Shown here: piece by piece, positions 44,689-53,331 of the stretch
How positions within the stretch are numbered: position 1 is the first letter of the stretch
Layout of the letters: every line of letters starts with the position of its first letter
Source: Euryarchaeota archaeon UBA439
Lineage (GTDB): Archaea > Thermoplasmatota > Poseidoniia > Poseidoniales > Thalassarchaeaceae
Assembly (NCBI GenBank): GCA_002497245.1
Contig: DANB01000011.1
Coordinates: forward strand, 420 to 64,419
DNA: 64,000 nt
Direction: 5' to 3'
The notes under the pieces: generated by a model
Database searches by the model: none
What the model saw: the letters and a program-made list of their open reading frames with translations, nothing else
What the model was told of the DNA's origin: nothing
Translations under genes and position numbers: made by a program

Positions 44689-45138
44689 ATGAACGAGGCC
44701 TATTCGACAGACCCGGTAATTCAACTAAATGAGGTGTTTCCTGGAGACACAAATGCACTAGACACATTGTTCGGTGGAAGATTAATGTCAATTATGGATA
44801 CAGCCGCAGGTATGGCGGCATCTAAATTTGCTCATAGGAACTTTGTTACTATCTCTGTTGATGCATTAAAATTTAGAAGACCGGCATATCAAGGAGATGT
44901 AATTAGAACTACTGCAAGAGTTGTTTGGACGTCTCCTCGAACCGCAGGGATACACGTAATCTCATGTAGATTGTCAAGATCAGAATGGATAGGTGAGGAG
45001 ATATGTTCGGGATTCTTCTTTATGGTTGCAATCGATAGGGATATGAAAGCAATTAATATACCTCAATTTGAACCAAAAACTGATGAAGAAAAAGAATTGT
45101 GGAAATCTGCACAAAAAGCTAGAGATGCAATGAGTTAA
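44689..45138 (+). CDS. Acyl-CoA thioesterase, hot-dog fold (YciA-like)
   Basis: 149 aa. VFPGDTNALDTLFGGRLMSIMDTAAGMAASKFAHRNFVTISVDALKFRRPAYQGDVI is the characteristic acyl-CoA hydrolase pattern, with the catalytic Asp in IMDTAAG and the Gly-Gly loop. It cleaves acyl-CoA to free acid and CoA, balancing the acyl-CoA ligase at 23 kb. ATG at 44689 with GAGAGGGA 8 nt upstream; the TTG at 44671 is less likely. Confidence 0.93.
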   Translation: MNEAYSTDPVIQLNEVFPGDTNALDTLFGGRLMSIMDTAAGMAASKFAHRNFVTISVDALKFRRPAYQGDVIRTTARVVWTSPRTAGIHVISCRLSRSEWIGEEICSGFFFMVAIDRDMKAINIPQFEPKTDEEKELWKSAQKARDAMS

Positions 45139-45196
45139 TCAATTTACTAATTCAATTCACCGTTCCTTTCAACAAGGGAAGACTCTTCGGATAATT

Positions 45197-46171
45197 ATGC
45201 CTGTACTCAATGTTGCCTTTGTTGGTTCAGAATCATTAGCAAAAAAAATTGCTAAAAAAGGAGATGTTAGAGATATTGAATCTTATGTACATAAAGAAGA
45301 AAGAAATGGAGAAATAGGAATTATTTCATTACTTAGACCTCTGAAACATCCAGAAAAAATAAGGCCATTGCTTTCAGTATTAAATGTGGCTAAAGTAGGA
45401 ATAATCGAGATATCAAAGGTTGATTCTGCATTAGGAGAAATATGTGTATCATTTGGATGTGCTAAAATAGAGAAAGGATTGGTAATTATTAATTCTCAAG
45501 TTGGAGATTGGGTCGATCCGGATCAAGTAAGAATTATTCTAGAACAATCCGGACTAAAGAATTGGGAATTGTTAGAGAAGTTACCCGATGAACACAGTAT
45601 TCGTGAAAAATTATTTTCTTTAATGGATAATCTTGAAACAGAAGATTCCTCACTAATTCTACCTGTTGACCAATTTTTTAATGTGAAAGGAGTGGGTTTA
45701 GTAGCAATAGGTTATGTACAATCTGGCTCTGTTTCAAAACATGATACAATCCAAGTATTGCCCGCAGATGAAAACGGGATCGTACGGAGTTTACAAGTTA
45801 TGGATGATGATGTAGAAACTGCTGTTTCTGGAGATAGAGTCGGCTTAGCAATAAGGAACTTGAGAGAGGAGGCTCTGCATAGAGGTTGTATGGTCGTACA
45901 TACTGATTCGAATGCATTGAATAAAAATACATCATCAATATTTAGTATTACTAAAGCACCATTTCAGAAAAGAATTTTACAAATCGGTGACGTCATACAT
46001 GCCGCAGTAGATATGCAATTTATTGTGGGTAGAATAAAAAATATTGATGGCCAAAATTTGACTGTTGATTGGGAAGTACCACTTTGGACAAGGAAAGAAT
46101 ACAGTCCTCCAATAATTATTACTCAATTAGATGCGAGTCCTATGAGGATAATTGGGACTACAGTTTTGTAA
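45197..46171 (+). CDS. EF-Tu/SelB-like pseudo-GTPase
   Basis: 324 aa laid out like a translation GTPase (G domain plus EF-Tu domains 2 and 3), but the nucleotide motifs are gone. The P-loop position reads FVGSESLAKK, and no DxxG or NKxD is visible. Domain 2 is well kept: VDQFFNVKGVGLVAIGYVQSGSVSKHDTIQVLP, with SGDRVGLAIRN. Similar GTPase-dead EF-Tu/SelB relatives occur in other archaea. It may bind RNA or the ribosome or a tRNA without hydrolysing GTP. ATG at 45197. Confidence 0.8.
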   Translation: MPVLNVAFVGSESLAKKIAKKGDVRDIESYVHKEERNGEIGIISLLRPLKHPEKIRPLLSVLNVAKVGIIEISKVDSALGEICVSFGCAKIEKGLVIINSQVGDWVDPDQVRIILEQSGLKNWELLEKLPDEHSIREKLFSLMDNLETEDSSLILPVDQFFNVKGVGLVAIGYVQSGSVSKHDTIQVLPADENGIVRSLQVMDDDVETAVSGDRVGLAIRNLREEALHRGCMVVHTDSNALNKNTSSIFSITKAPFQKRILQIGDVIHAAVDMQFIVGRIKNIDGQNLTVDWEVPLWTRKEYSPPIIITQLDASPMRIIGTTVL

Positions 46172-46265
46172 TAAAACGGCATATGAAAAAACCCTCAATA
46201 AGTAACATGAATTTATGCTCAACGAACCGAGTTATTATATCGTTAATGAGTAACTCGCGGGCTGG

Positions 46266-47993
46266 ATGCACACGTTCGGGCGTAATGCCCGACCGGATGA
46301 GGGAGAGTCGGCAACGTTCGGCAACCTCTCTTTGGTTGGGGTAAGGGGCAAGTTCAGGATAGAAATAACCCAGCGTCAGCTAGTACTTTCCAATGATGTA
46401 AGAAAAGGGATTAAATTAGATTTAGCATCTATTTCAAGAACAAGAAGTATCGATATTCCAACAATTCCCGGAGGAATAATAATTTGGGGTTCTGCGGCAT
46501 GCTATCTAGGCGCCACAATACTAATTCCACCATTGGGTTATGCAGTTTCCCTATTAGGAGGACTTTCGGTTTTATCCCACTTTATTTTCAAAACGCCAGC
46601 ATTAGTAATTGAAACTAATATTGGCGATAGACATATCATCCAATCAAGATTAAATGATCAAGAAGTTTTATTGAAAGTTCATATGATGATTGAAAAAGTT
46701 AGTAATGGACAGTCAGTTAGAGATGCAAAAAATATTTTGGAAAGAGAGTTTAGACATGAAAATAAAGCGAATGTAGTTCCTAAAGCCCTTTTGAATGCAC
46801 CTTCTATTAACGATTTAGTTCCTGATGTAAATGTGGATTCACAATTAGGAGGAAGTTTTGCCAGTATATCTGAATCGAGATTCGAAAATAATTTCGAAGA
46901 GAGTAATATTCAGTTATTTGATAATCAAGATTCTGTAATTGAAGACCAATTTAGTAAACCTATAATTCCAGATATGGGCTATAATGAAGTTATTCAAAAG
47001 CCCTCTGCTTATGAGCAGACTTGGGGTAGAAATGAACCCGAATGGTATAATGAAAAGAAACCCAGTAGTCTTTTACAGTCATCGCTAGAAGATGCCACGG
47101 AAACAATGGAAACAGATATTTTCGGATTTGGATTTGGAGCAGGAGGTCTTTTCGATTCTGAACCTGCCAAATCATCATCTAATGAACCTGTAAACTATTT
47201 ATCTCCTGAGAAAACTATCGCACCTGAACAATATATTTCAAATAATTATCAAGATAATGAACATATAAATTCAATTTTTGGTTCAGAATATTCTACAGAA
47301 GAAGAGAATGTAAAAAGAAGTATGTCAAGTGCTGAAATGATTAGAGTTGCAAATGGACTGAATCGCAGCCCTATGAATAATTATTCAAGATCGTTGCCAG
47401 AACCTACTGATGAAGCAGTCAGAAATGAATGTAGACCAGGTTTAGTAAAAAGAGCAAAAGCACAACAGTCATTACATAGAAAAGCAGAAATTATTGCATC
47501 TCTGCCTGCACCGACCGATTTAGGAGAATACCCCGGATTATCTAGAATTGCAAATTCATATGGGGGTGGAAGACTTACTCTAAGAAAGCAGCCTGTAAAG
47601 AAGAAAAGCACATTGAGTCTGATTGAAAGATTACTAGTTCCAAGACATCGTAATTATGAGAGGAGAGAATTAGATTATTCATCAGAATATGGTGATCCTG
47701 ACGGTATTGAAGCAAGTGAGGGGGCAAGATTTCAGTCAAAACAACATCTAAGAATTAGAAGTGATCAAGAACATCAAGCAGACATAAATAATAGACTTAG
47801 GAAAATAAATACTACCGAACCTTCTTCAGCGAAAGATGCATTAGAGAAGGTGGTGAATAGGGTTTCCAGAGGTGAGGAACATAGCCCAACAGAATTGAAT
47901 AGTGAACAGCCATTGCTGAGATTTAATCAAATGCGTAGAACATCTAATAGTAATGATAAAGGGCATCTGAAAGGAATTAAAAGATTGAATTAA
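46266..47993 (+). CDS. Long, largely disordered protein with an N-terminal membrane hairpin
   Basis: 575 aa, not recognised. Residues about 28-160 form a small domain (FRIEITQRQLVLSNDVRKG, PH-like strands) interrupted by two hydrophobic helices (IIIWGSAACYLGATILIPPLG and a second). Then about 400 residues are Ser/Asn/Glu-rich and low complexity, followed by a basic C terminus. The start is uncertain: the ATG at 46266 lies inside a GC-rich hairpin (TCGGGC/GCCCGA, 46276-46292), and a TTG at about 46334 is possible. Convergent overlap of 4 bp with the PfkB gene. Confidence 0.65.
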   Translation: MHTFGRNARPDEGESATFGNLSLVGVRGKFRIEITQRQLVLSNDVRKGIKLDLASISRTRSIDIPTIPGGIIIWGSAACYLGATILIPPLGYAVSLLGGLSVLSHFIFKTPALVIETNIGDRHIIQSRLNDQEVLLKVHMMIEKVSNGQSVRDAKNILEREFRHENKANVVPKALLNAPSINDLVPDVNVDSQLGGSFASISESRFENNFEESNIQLFDNQDSVIEDQFSKPIIPDMGYNEVIQKPSAYEQTWGRNEPEWYNEKKPSSLLQSSLEDATETMETDIFGFGFGAGGLFDSEPAKSSSNEPVNYLSPEKTIAPEQYISNNYQDNEHINSIFGSEYSTEEENVKRSMSSAEMIRVANGLNRSPMNNYSRSLPEPTDEAVRNECRPGLVKRAKAQQSLHRKAEIIASLPAPTDLGEYPGLSRIANSYGGGRLTLRKQPVKKKSTLSLIERLLVPRHRNYERRELDYSSEYGDPDGIEASEGARFQSKQHLRIRSDQEHQADINNRLRKINTTEPSSAKDALEKVVNRVSRGEEHSPTELNSEQPLLRFNQMRRTSNSNDKGHLKGIKRLN

Positions 47994-48955
47994 GTTAATC
48001 CGACTATTCTTCTATATCTATCTACTCGAGCATGATATTGTCCACGTTCCAACTTTGAAATACTTGAGCAACCCAATCCTCCTAAGGTAAAGGAAGCTGT
48101 TACTGTAGCATGAACTAGAGCATTACGAATTACTTCAATATCATTCAATGCACCTTCTCTACCAGAAATATTTGCTAAGAAAGCCCCGGCAAATGAATCG
48201 CCACATCCTGTTGGATCTACTACATTGCTAATTGGGTATGCAGGAAGAGAAACTAAACCAAATGGAAACTTGCCAATCACCCCTCCACTTCCTCTTTTCA
48301 CAATTACACATCTAGGGCCTGGACCTGCATTTTCTCCGCCAAACAAAGCGGCTCCAGACTGGATTGAAGTTATAGCTCGAGGGAGATTCTTATCTCCTGC
48401 AATAGCACAAACTTCTTCTTCATTTAGTATAGCAATATCGACCTTACGAAGTGCCTCAGATAATTTGACCTTTTCAGAATTAATCCACAACATGAAACTA
48501 TCTAAAGCAGTTATAATTGCACTAGGGCATTGATCAAGAACAGATACTTGTGTTGCAGGATGAGTGTTTGCACAGAATAGTATCTCAGGTGTAGTCCAAG
48601 AGATCGGAACTTCTGGATTAAAATTTTCTAACACATTAACATCGGTGGAAATAGTTTCAGCATCTTCCATTGATCCTTGATACCTACCAGACCAACGAAA
48701 GGTATCACCGTTTCTCATTTCAACACCTGCCAAATTAAGACCTGCTGATTCTAATCTTAATTGATCAGAGGGAGAAAAATCATTACCTACTGCACTAACT
48801 ATTCCTATATTTGGATTATTAGAAATATCATCAGATCTATGGAATGCAGCAGATAGCCCAGCATATGTAGCTGCACCACCTAGAAGATCAGAACCTTCTG
48901 CTTCAGGAGTAGAAATATCATCATAACCTATACTGCCAACAATTACTATATCCAA
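47990..48955 (-). CDS. PfkB-family carbohydrate/nucleoside kinase
   Basis: 321-aa ribokinase-like enzyme: IVIVGSIGYDDIST and GGAATYAGLSAA at the N terminus (substrate site), then VVDPTGCGDSFAGAFLANI, PfkB signature 2 with the catalytic Asp. Archaeal members phosphorylate sugars, nucleosides or cytidine; the substrate here is not determinable. It stops 3 bp before the biotin carboxylase gene ends its 3' side, same strand. Confidence 0.92.
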   Translation of the reverse strand: MDIVIVGSIGYDDISTPEAEGSDLLGGAATYAGLSAAFHRSDDISNNPNIGIVSAVGNDFSPSDQLRLESAGLNLAGVEMRNGDTFRWSGRYQGSMEDAETISTDVNVLENFNPEVPISWTTPEILFCANTHPATQVSVLDQCPSAIITALDSFMLWINSEKVKLSEALRKVDIAILNEEEVCAIAGDKNLPRAITSIQSGAALFGGENAGPGPRCVIVKRGSGGVIGKFPFGLVSLPAYPISNVVDPTGCGDSFAGAFLANISGREGALNDIEVIRNALVHATVTASFTLGGLGCSSISKLERGQYHARVDRYRRIVGLT

Positions 48956-48958
48956 AAT

Positions 48959-50305
48959 CTAACCTCCCGATAGTAGGTTTGGGTGTTCTTCGAGATAATG
49001 TATGGTAATATCTCTTTTACGGAAGTCATTTTCAGATAAAATAGCAAGATGTAAAGGTATCAAAGTATCGACACCTAACAATTTGATTTCATTTAAAGCA
49101 GCGGTTAATTTGGAAATTGATTCATCTCTTGTTGGTGCCCAAACAATCAACTTAGCAAGTAAACTATCGAATGAAGCAGGCATATCATATCCAGTATGTG
49201 CATGAGTGTCAATTCTTACACCAGGACCGCCTGGCCAATGACATTCCCATAATTTACCTGGTGAAGGGGATAAAGTAATTGGATTCTCTGCATTCAAACG
49301 CACTTGAATCGCGTGACCTCTGATTTGAATATCATCTTGAATCAATTTTATTGGCTCTCCCGATGCAACTCTGATTCCCATTGAAACCAGATCATTTCCA
49401 GTAATCATTTCAGTTACTGTGTGCTCAACTTGAACTCTAGGATTTACTTCTAAGAAATAAAAATCTCCTCTAGAGTCTCTGAGGAATTCAAATGTTGCTA
49501 GGCCGCAATAACCTACGGCTTTGGCTCCTGCCACTACCTTATCTCCAATTTCTTTCCTGATTTCATCTGATAACCATGGCCCTTCTTCGAGTATCTTCTG
49601 GTGTCTTCTTTGTATTGAACAAAATCTTTCTCCAAAATGAATTGCATCTTTACCATCTCCTAGTACTTGAAATTCAATATGTTGGGCTCCTTCAATAAAT
49701 TTCTCTAAGAATACCCGATCGTCTCCGAAAGCAGATAAAGCACGACCCTGACATAATTTCATAGCAGACTCAAATTCGTCTTCTGATTCGACTACTTGCA
49801 TTCCAATTCCTCCACCTCCTGCGGCAGCCTTGATAATTACAGGAAAACCAATATCAGTGGCGATTAAAGATGCTTCTTCCGGATTAGAAATAGGGCCGGG
49901 TGAACCTTTGGCTACAGGTAAACCGGCCTTAACCATAGCTTCTCTAGCTGTAATCTTGTCACCTAATAGCTTTAGAACATCTGAACTTGGGCCGATAAAA
50001 ATAATACCCTCTTCAGATAACCTTCTCGCAAAAGTAGGATTTTCTGCTAGAAAGCCATAACCCGGATGAACGGCGTCTGCACCAACATCCTTAGCAGCAG
50101 AAACTATTGCTTCGATATCTAGGTATGATGCTAAAGGGTCATCTCTAGGGATATATACTGAGTCATCAGCTAATCTTACAGGTGTAGAAATACGATCTTC
50201 TCGGCCATAAATCATTACCGCTTCTATGCCGAGAGAGTGTAGTGAACGAATAATTCTCAGAGCTATTTCACCGCGATTCGCAATGAGGACTCTCCTAAAC
50301 ATCAT
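48959..50305 (-). CDS. accC: Biotin carboxylase subunit of acyl-CoA carboxylase
   Basis: ATP-dependent carboxylation of biotin. MFRRVLIANRGEIALRIIRSLHSLGIEAV, VHPGYGFLAENPTFARRL, VIIKAAAGGGGIGMQVV (ATP Gly-rich loop), RDCSIQRRHQK-like FCSIQRRHQKILEEGP and FLEVNPRVQVEHTVTEMITG are all present. 448 aa is a biotin-carboxylase-only chain, with no carrier domain. The partner PccB is at 6.5 kb. A biotin carrier protein must be encoded outside this window. Start ATG 50305 or 50302. Confidence 0.96.
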   Translation of the reverse strand: MMFRRVLIANRGEIALRIIRSLHSLGIEAVMIYGREDRISTPVRLADDSVYIPRDDPLASYLDIEAIVSAAKDVGADAVHPGYGFLAENPTFARRLSEEGIIFIGPSSDVLKLLGDKITAREAMVKAGLPVAKGSPGPISNPEEASLIATDIGFPVIIKAAAGGGGIGMQVVESEDEFESAMKLCQGRALSAFGDDRVFLEKFIEGAQHIEFQVLGDGKDAIHFGERFCSIQRRHQKILEEGPWLSDEIRKEIGDKVVAGAKAVGYCGLATFEFLRDSRGDFYFLEVNPRVQVEHTVTEMITGNDLVSMGIRVASGEPIKLIQDDIQIRGHAIQVRLNAENPITLSPSPGKLWECHWPGGPGVRIDTHAHTGYDMPASFDSLLAKLIVWAPTRDESISKLTAALNEIKLLGVDTLIPLHLAILSENDFRKRDITIHYLEEHPNLLSGG

Positions 50306-50364
50306 TCTGTGGCAAGCAAAGATACACTATGATTGCATCGGAATAAAAAGATTGATTTGGCTAA

Positions 50365-52209
50365 TTAATATACATCTCTTAGATATCTTTTTTCTTTCTT
50401 CATCATTACATCTTCAACAAATGATTTGGCGTCTTCGGGATTCATACCGCCATGCTCAGAACAAATATCAATCAATGTTTGATGAACATCTTTAGCCATA
50501 CGTGATTTATCTCCGCAAACATAGAAATATCCGCCTCCGTTAATCCAATTCCAGATTTCTGAGCCATTCTTTTTCATTAGATGTTGAACATATACTTTCT
50601 CAGAACTGTCACGAGACCAAGCGAGATCATGCTTGGTGAGTATTCCTCTTTCTTTCCAATCATCCATTTCTTCTTTGTAATAATATTCTCCTGATTCAGT
50701 CCAATCGCCGAAAAATAACCAATTCCTTCCTTTGTCACCATTCAAATCTCTCTGTTGTAAAAATGCTCTAAACGGAGCAATTCCCGTACCAGGGCCAACC
50801 ATTATACAATCTACATCACCATTTTCTGGGAGTATGAAAGATCTTGTTGGAGACATGAAAACTCCAATAGGAGTAACACGAGGAAGGCATCTATCAGAGA
50901 GATATCCAGTTGTTAATCCTGCTCTATCTCTATCGTGATGACTATATCTTACTATTCCGACAGTCAGATGTACAGTCCCTGGCTCGTGTTCAGGACTACT
51001 GGCAATAGAATATAATCTTGGCTTCAAACGATCCATTCCATCTATAAATTCCTGAGGAGAGAATGATAAATTGCTGAAATCTCTAAGAGTGTCGATATAA
51101 TCTCTTGTCCAGATATAGTCTTCCATTTCTTTCGAATCAGAAGTTAATTTTTTCCAAAGTACTTCCGTTGAATCATTAGGTGACATGATTTGAGAATATC
51201 CAGAAGGTGTATCTCCCTCCTCTCCCGAACCTTTCCAACTAATTACTGAACTCCCATCAGATGTTGAAACTCTATCTCTACTAACAATTCTAATCTCAAT
51301 TGAACCATCGTCACTAACTACCTTAGAGCCTAAATTTTCAATCCATTTTTTAGAAACTCTGTGAACTTCATACCTAGTTGAAAGTGCTTCACGTAAACTA
51401 CACACTCCAAGATTTGTCTCGACTTCTTCATCACCAGTAAAACCACCAATTGAAAGAAGTTCTGAAACAATTTCTGGTGGGCAAATTGGCACAACTCCAA
51501 GAGCGTCTCCCGCTTTGTATTCTAATCCTGATTTTCCTAAATCGAAAACAATGTGTCGAGTTTCTTTTCCTGAACCTTCACCATTTAGAATGTAATTTTC
51601 TGTTAAGTAAGAGGTGTAAGGATTCTTTGCACTCCATTCCGACTTCACTGGTTTCTCTTTGACTTCAGGAGTTGCTACTACTTCTTCAATTTCATCATCA
51701 ACTACAGTACTTTCGTCAATAGCATCGGTTTCAATCGGAATGTCTCTGTCTTCAATTTTTGCCATCTTCACTAGTACAGAATCTGACCAACTCTGTGCGG
51801 GCTCTTCAAAATCAACGTCACAATCAACTCTATCGTGTATTCTTGTAGCGCCTTTAGACTCAAACCATTTATCCCATTCTTTTCCGGATTCACAAAATAA
51901 GTCGTATGAAGAATCACCTAAAGCCAATACTGAATAATGTAAACCATTTAGTGATTCGATATCTTCATTATTTGCAGCCTCCCAAAGATCCTCAGCATTA
52001 TCTGGCTGTTCTCCATCCCCCCAAGTACTGCAACAAACTAACACTCTTGTCTGCTTAGGAATATCGGATATTGATATTTCGTCCATTGCCCTTACTGTCG
52101 GCTTTAAGTCATGTTTCAGAGCTGCATTTCCAGTTTGGATTGCGACTTCTTCTGAATTACCAGATTGCGAGCCATATAAAATTAAAATTGAACGAGCGCC
52201 AGACATCAT
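50365..52209 (-). CDS. Diflavin reductase (CysJ/P450-reductase-like)
   Basis: 614 aa. N-terminal flavodoxin domain (LILYGSQSGNSEEVA, phosphate loop; STWGDGEQPDNA) binds FMN. An acidic linker (about residues 160-190) follows. The FAD domain has RLYSIASSPEH and GLTTGYLSDR. The NADPH domain has MVGPGTGIAPFRAFLQQR and VYVCGD-like YFYVCGDKSRMA. It moves electrons from NADPH through FAD and FMN to an acceptor, in bacteria usually the sulfite reductase hemoprotein CysI. No cysI, P450 or heme protein gene is nearby, so the acceptor is unknown; the Rieske oxygenase at 10 kb is unlinked. ATG at 52209 or 52206. Confidence 0.92.
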   Translation of the reverse strand: MMSGARSILILYGSQSGNSEEVAIQTGNAALKHDLKPTVRAMDEISISDIPKQTRVLVCCSTWGDGEQPDNAEDLWEAANNEDIESLNGLHYSVLALGDSSYDLFCESGKEWDKWFESKGATRIHDRVDCDVDFEEPAQSWSDSVLVKMAKIEDRDIPIETDAIDESTVVDDEIEEVVATPEVKEKPVKSEWSAKNPYTSYLTENYILNGEGSGKETRHIVFDLGKSGLEYKAGDALGVVPICPPEIVSELLSIGGFTGDEEVETNLGVCSLREALSTRYEVHRVSKKWIENLGSKVVSDDGSIEIRIVSRDRVSTSDGSSVISWKGSGEEGDTPSGYSQIMSPNDSTEVLWKKLTSDSKEMEDYIWTRDYIDTLRDFSNLSFSPQEFIDGMDRLKPRLYSIASSPEHEPGTVHLTVGIVRYSHHDRDRAGLTTGYLSDRCLPRVTPIGVFMSPTRSFILPENGDVDCIMVGPGTGIAPFRAFLQQRDLNGDKGRNWLFFGDWTESGEYYYKEEMDDWKERGILTKHDLAWSRDSSEKVYVQHLMKKNGSEIWNWINGGGYFYVCGDKSRMAKDVHQTLIDICSEHGGMNPEDAKSFVEDVMMKKEKRYLRDVY

Positions 52210-52332
52210 AACACCTCAAGACAGTTGAACTATCCGAGTTGAAACATGTTTATGAATAGATGTCTAAAGAAGAGTGAAGTTGTATCATCTTCGGAGCGAT
52301 TAAATCAAGTCTTAGGTGTATAGTCGAGAGTC

Positions 52333-53124
52333 GTGATTCGCATCGACTTCTTGGGTACTGGAAACGCTTTCACCCCATTTGGGAGACTCCATGCATTGAC
52401 TCTTATTGATGAGAAAATTTTGATTGATACCCCTCCAACTTTAATTACACAACTTCGAAGAAAAGGTATGAAAACGTCAGACATAGAACATTTATTATTC
52501 ACTCACTGGCATGCAGATCATACATTCGGATTTCCATTCTTCATGCTTGAAAGAAAATATATTTCAGACCCTATGCTAGAACATGATCTGAAAATATATC
52601 TCAGACCGGGAGGTAAAGAGAAACTCTCAAACTTATGTAATGTAGGATTCCCTGGTAGTTTAGAAGAAATTGGAGATATGGCTGACTGGTATGAAGAGGA
52701 AAATTTTGAACTGCCGGGAACTAATTGGAAATTTGAAAGATTTCCTGTTTGCCATACTCCTGAGACTGACCCACACGGATATGAATTAACTCATAAATCT
52801 GGAATTAAAATATTACACTGTGGAGATTCTGGCCCTTGCATAGAGATTGAGAATAGAGCAAAAAATGCCGATATTGTAATACTTGAAATGGGGATGCCAG
52901 ATATAGGAGATTTTCCTTATCATTATACACCTAGCGACGTAGTAGAATTCTCAAAAAAGTTTCCTGAAAGCCTAGTTCTAGTAACACATAATTATGCTAG
53001 CTCGAAAAAAATCTCAAAAGGATTTCAAACGCCTAATTTGCCAAAAGAAATTTATCAGTTAGAAGACGGAGATGCGGTTGAAGTTAATCAAAATGGTGAA
53101 ATTAAAATAATTAAAAATGGCTGA
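52333..53124 (+). CDS. Metallo-beta-lactamase fold hydrolase, RNase Z-like
   Basis: 263 aa. IRIDFLGTGNAFTPFGRLHAL opens as in RNase Z/ElaC. THWHADHTFGFPF is the HxHxDH zinc motif (about residues 58-63), HCGDSGP provides the metal Asp, and VTHNYA the final His. It is shorter than typical RNase Z and lacks a clear exosite arm, so tRNA 3' processing is uncertain; other phosphodiester or lactone substrates are possible. GTG start at 52333. Confidence 0.87.
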   Translation: MIRIDFLGTGNAFTPFGRLHALTLIDEKILIDTPPTLITQLRRKGMKTSDIEHLLFTHWHADHTFGFPFFMLERKYISDPMLEHDLKIYLRPGGKEKLSNLCNVGFPGSLEEIGDMADWYEEENFELPGTNWKFERFPVCHTPETDPHGYELTHKSGIKILHCGDSGPCIEIENRAKNADIVILEMGMPDIGDFPYHYTPSDVVEFSKKFPESLVLVTHNYASSKKISKGFQTPNLPKEIYQLEDGDAVEVNQNGEIKIIKNG

Positions 53125-53331
53125 ATTAAATGTTAATTTCTAAAGAAATTTAAAAACAAAAGTTAATTCATTTAATAATGACATTGGCAACTAAATCGGA
53201 CCTTCACATCAACTTAGTTTGGAATCACTTATTACCTCTAAGCGTCTCGTCAAGAATCCCCATTGTCGAGCGACCATCTCAAAGTGTGTCGATAGTGCAT
53301 TGGAGTATGCGTAGAACAATGGTGAGAAAAA
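53125..53331. other. Intergenic region upstream of orc1/cdc6, possible origin
   Basis: 207 bp. The first about 60 bp are almost pure A/T (53126-53180), as in a DNA-unwinding element, then a more balanced stretch with a short palindrome GTCG-AG-CGAC (53265-53274). Archaeal origins often sit beside orc1/cdc6, but I find no repeated ORB-like motif (the TTCCACTGGAAA core or its relatives), so this is only a positional guess. Confidence 0.25.

Noticed and set aside
53125..53331. ORB-type origin repeats
   Set aside because: No repeated copies of an ORB or mini-ORB core could be found by eye; kept only as a low-confidence origin region.
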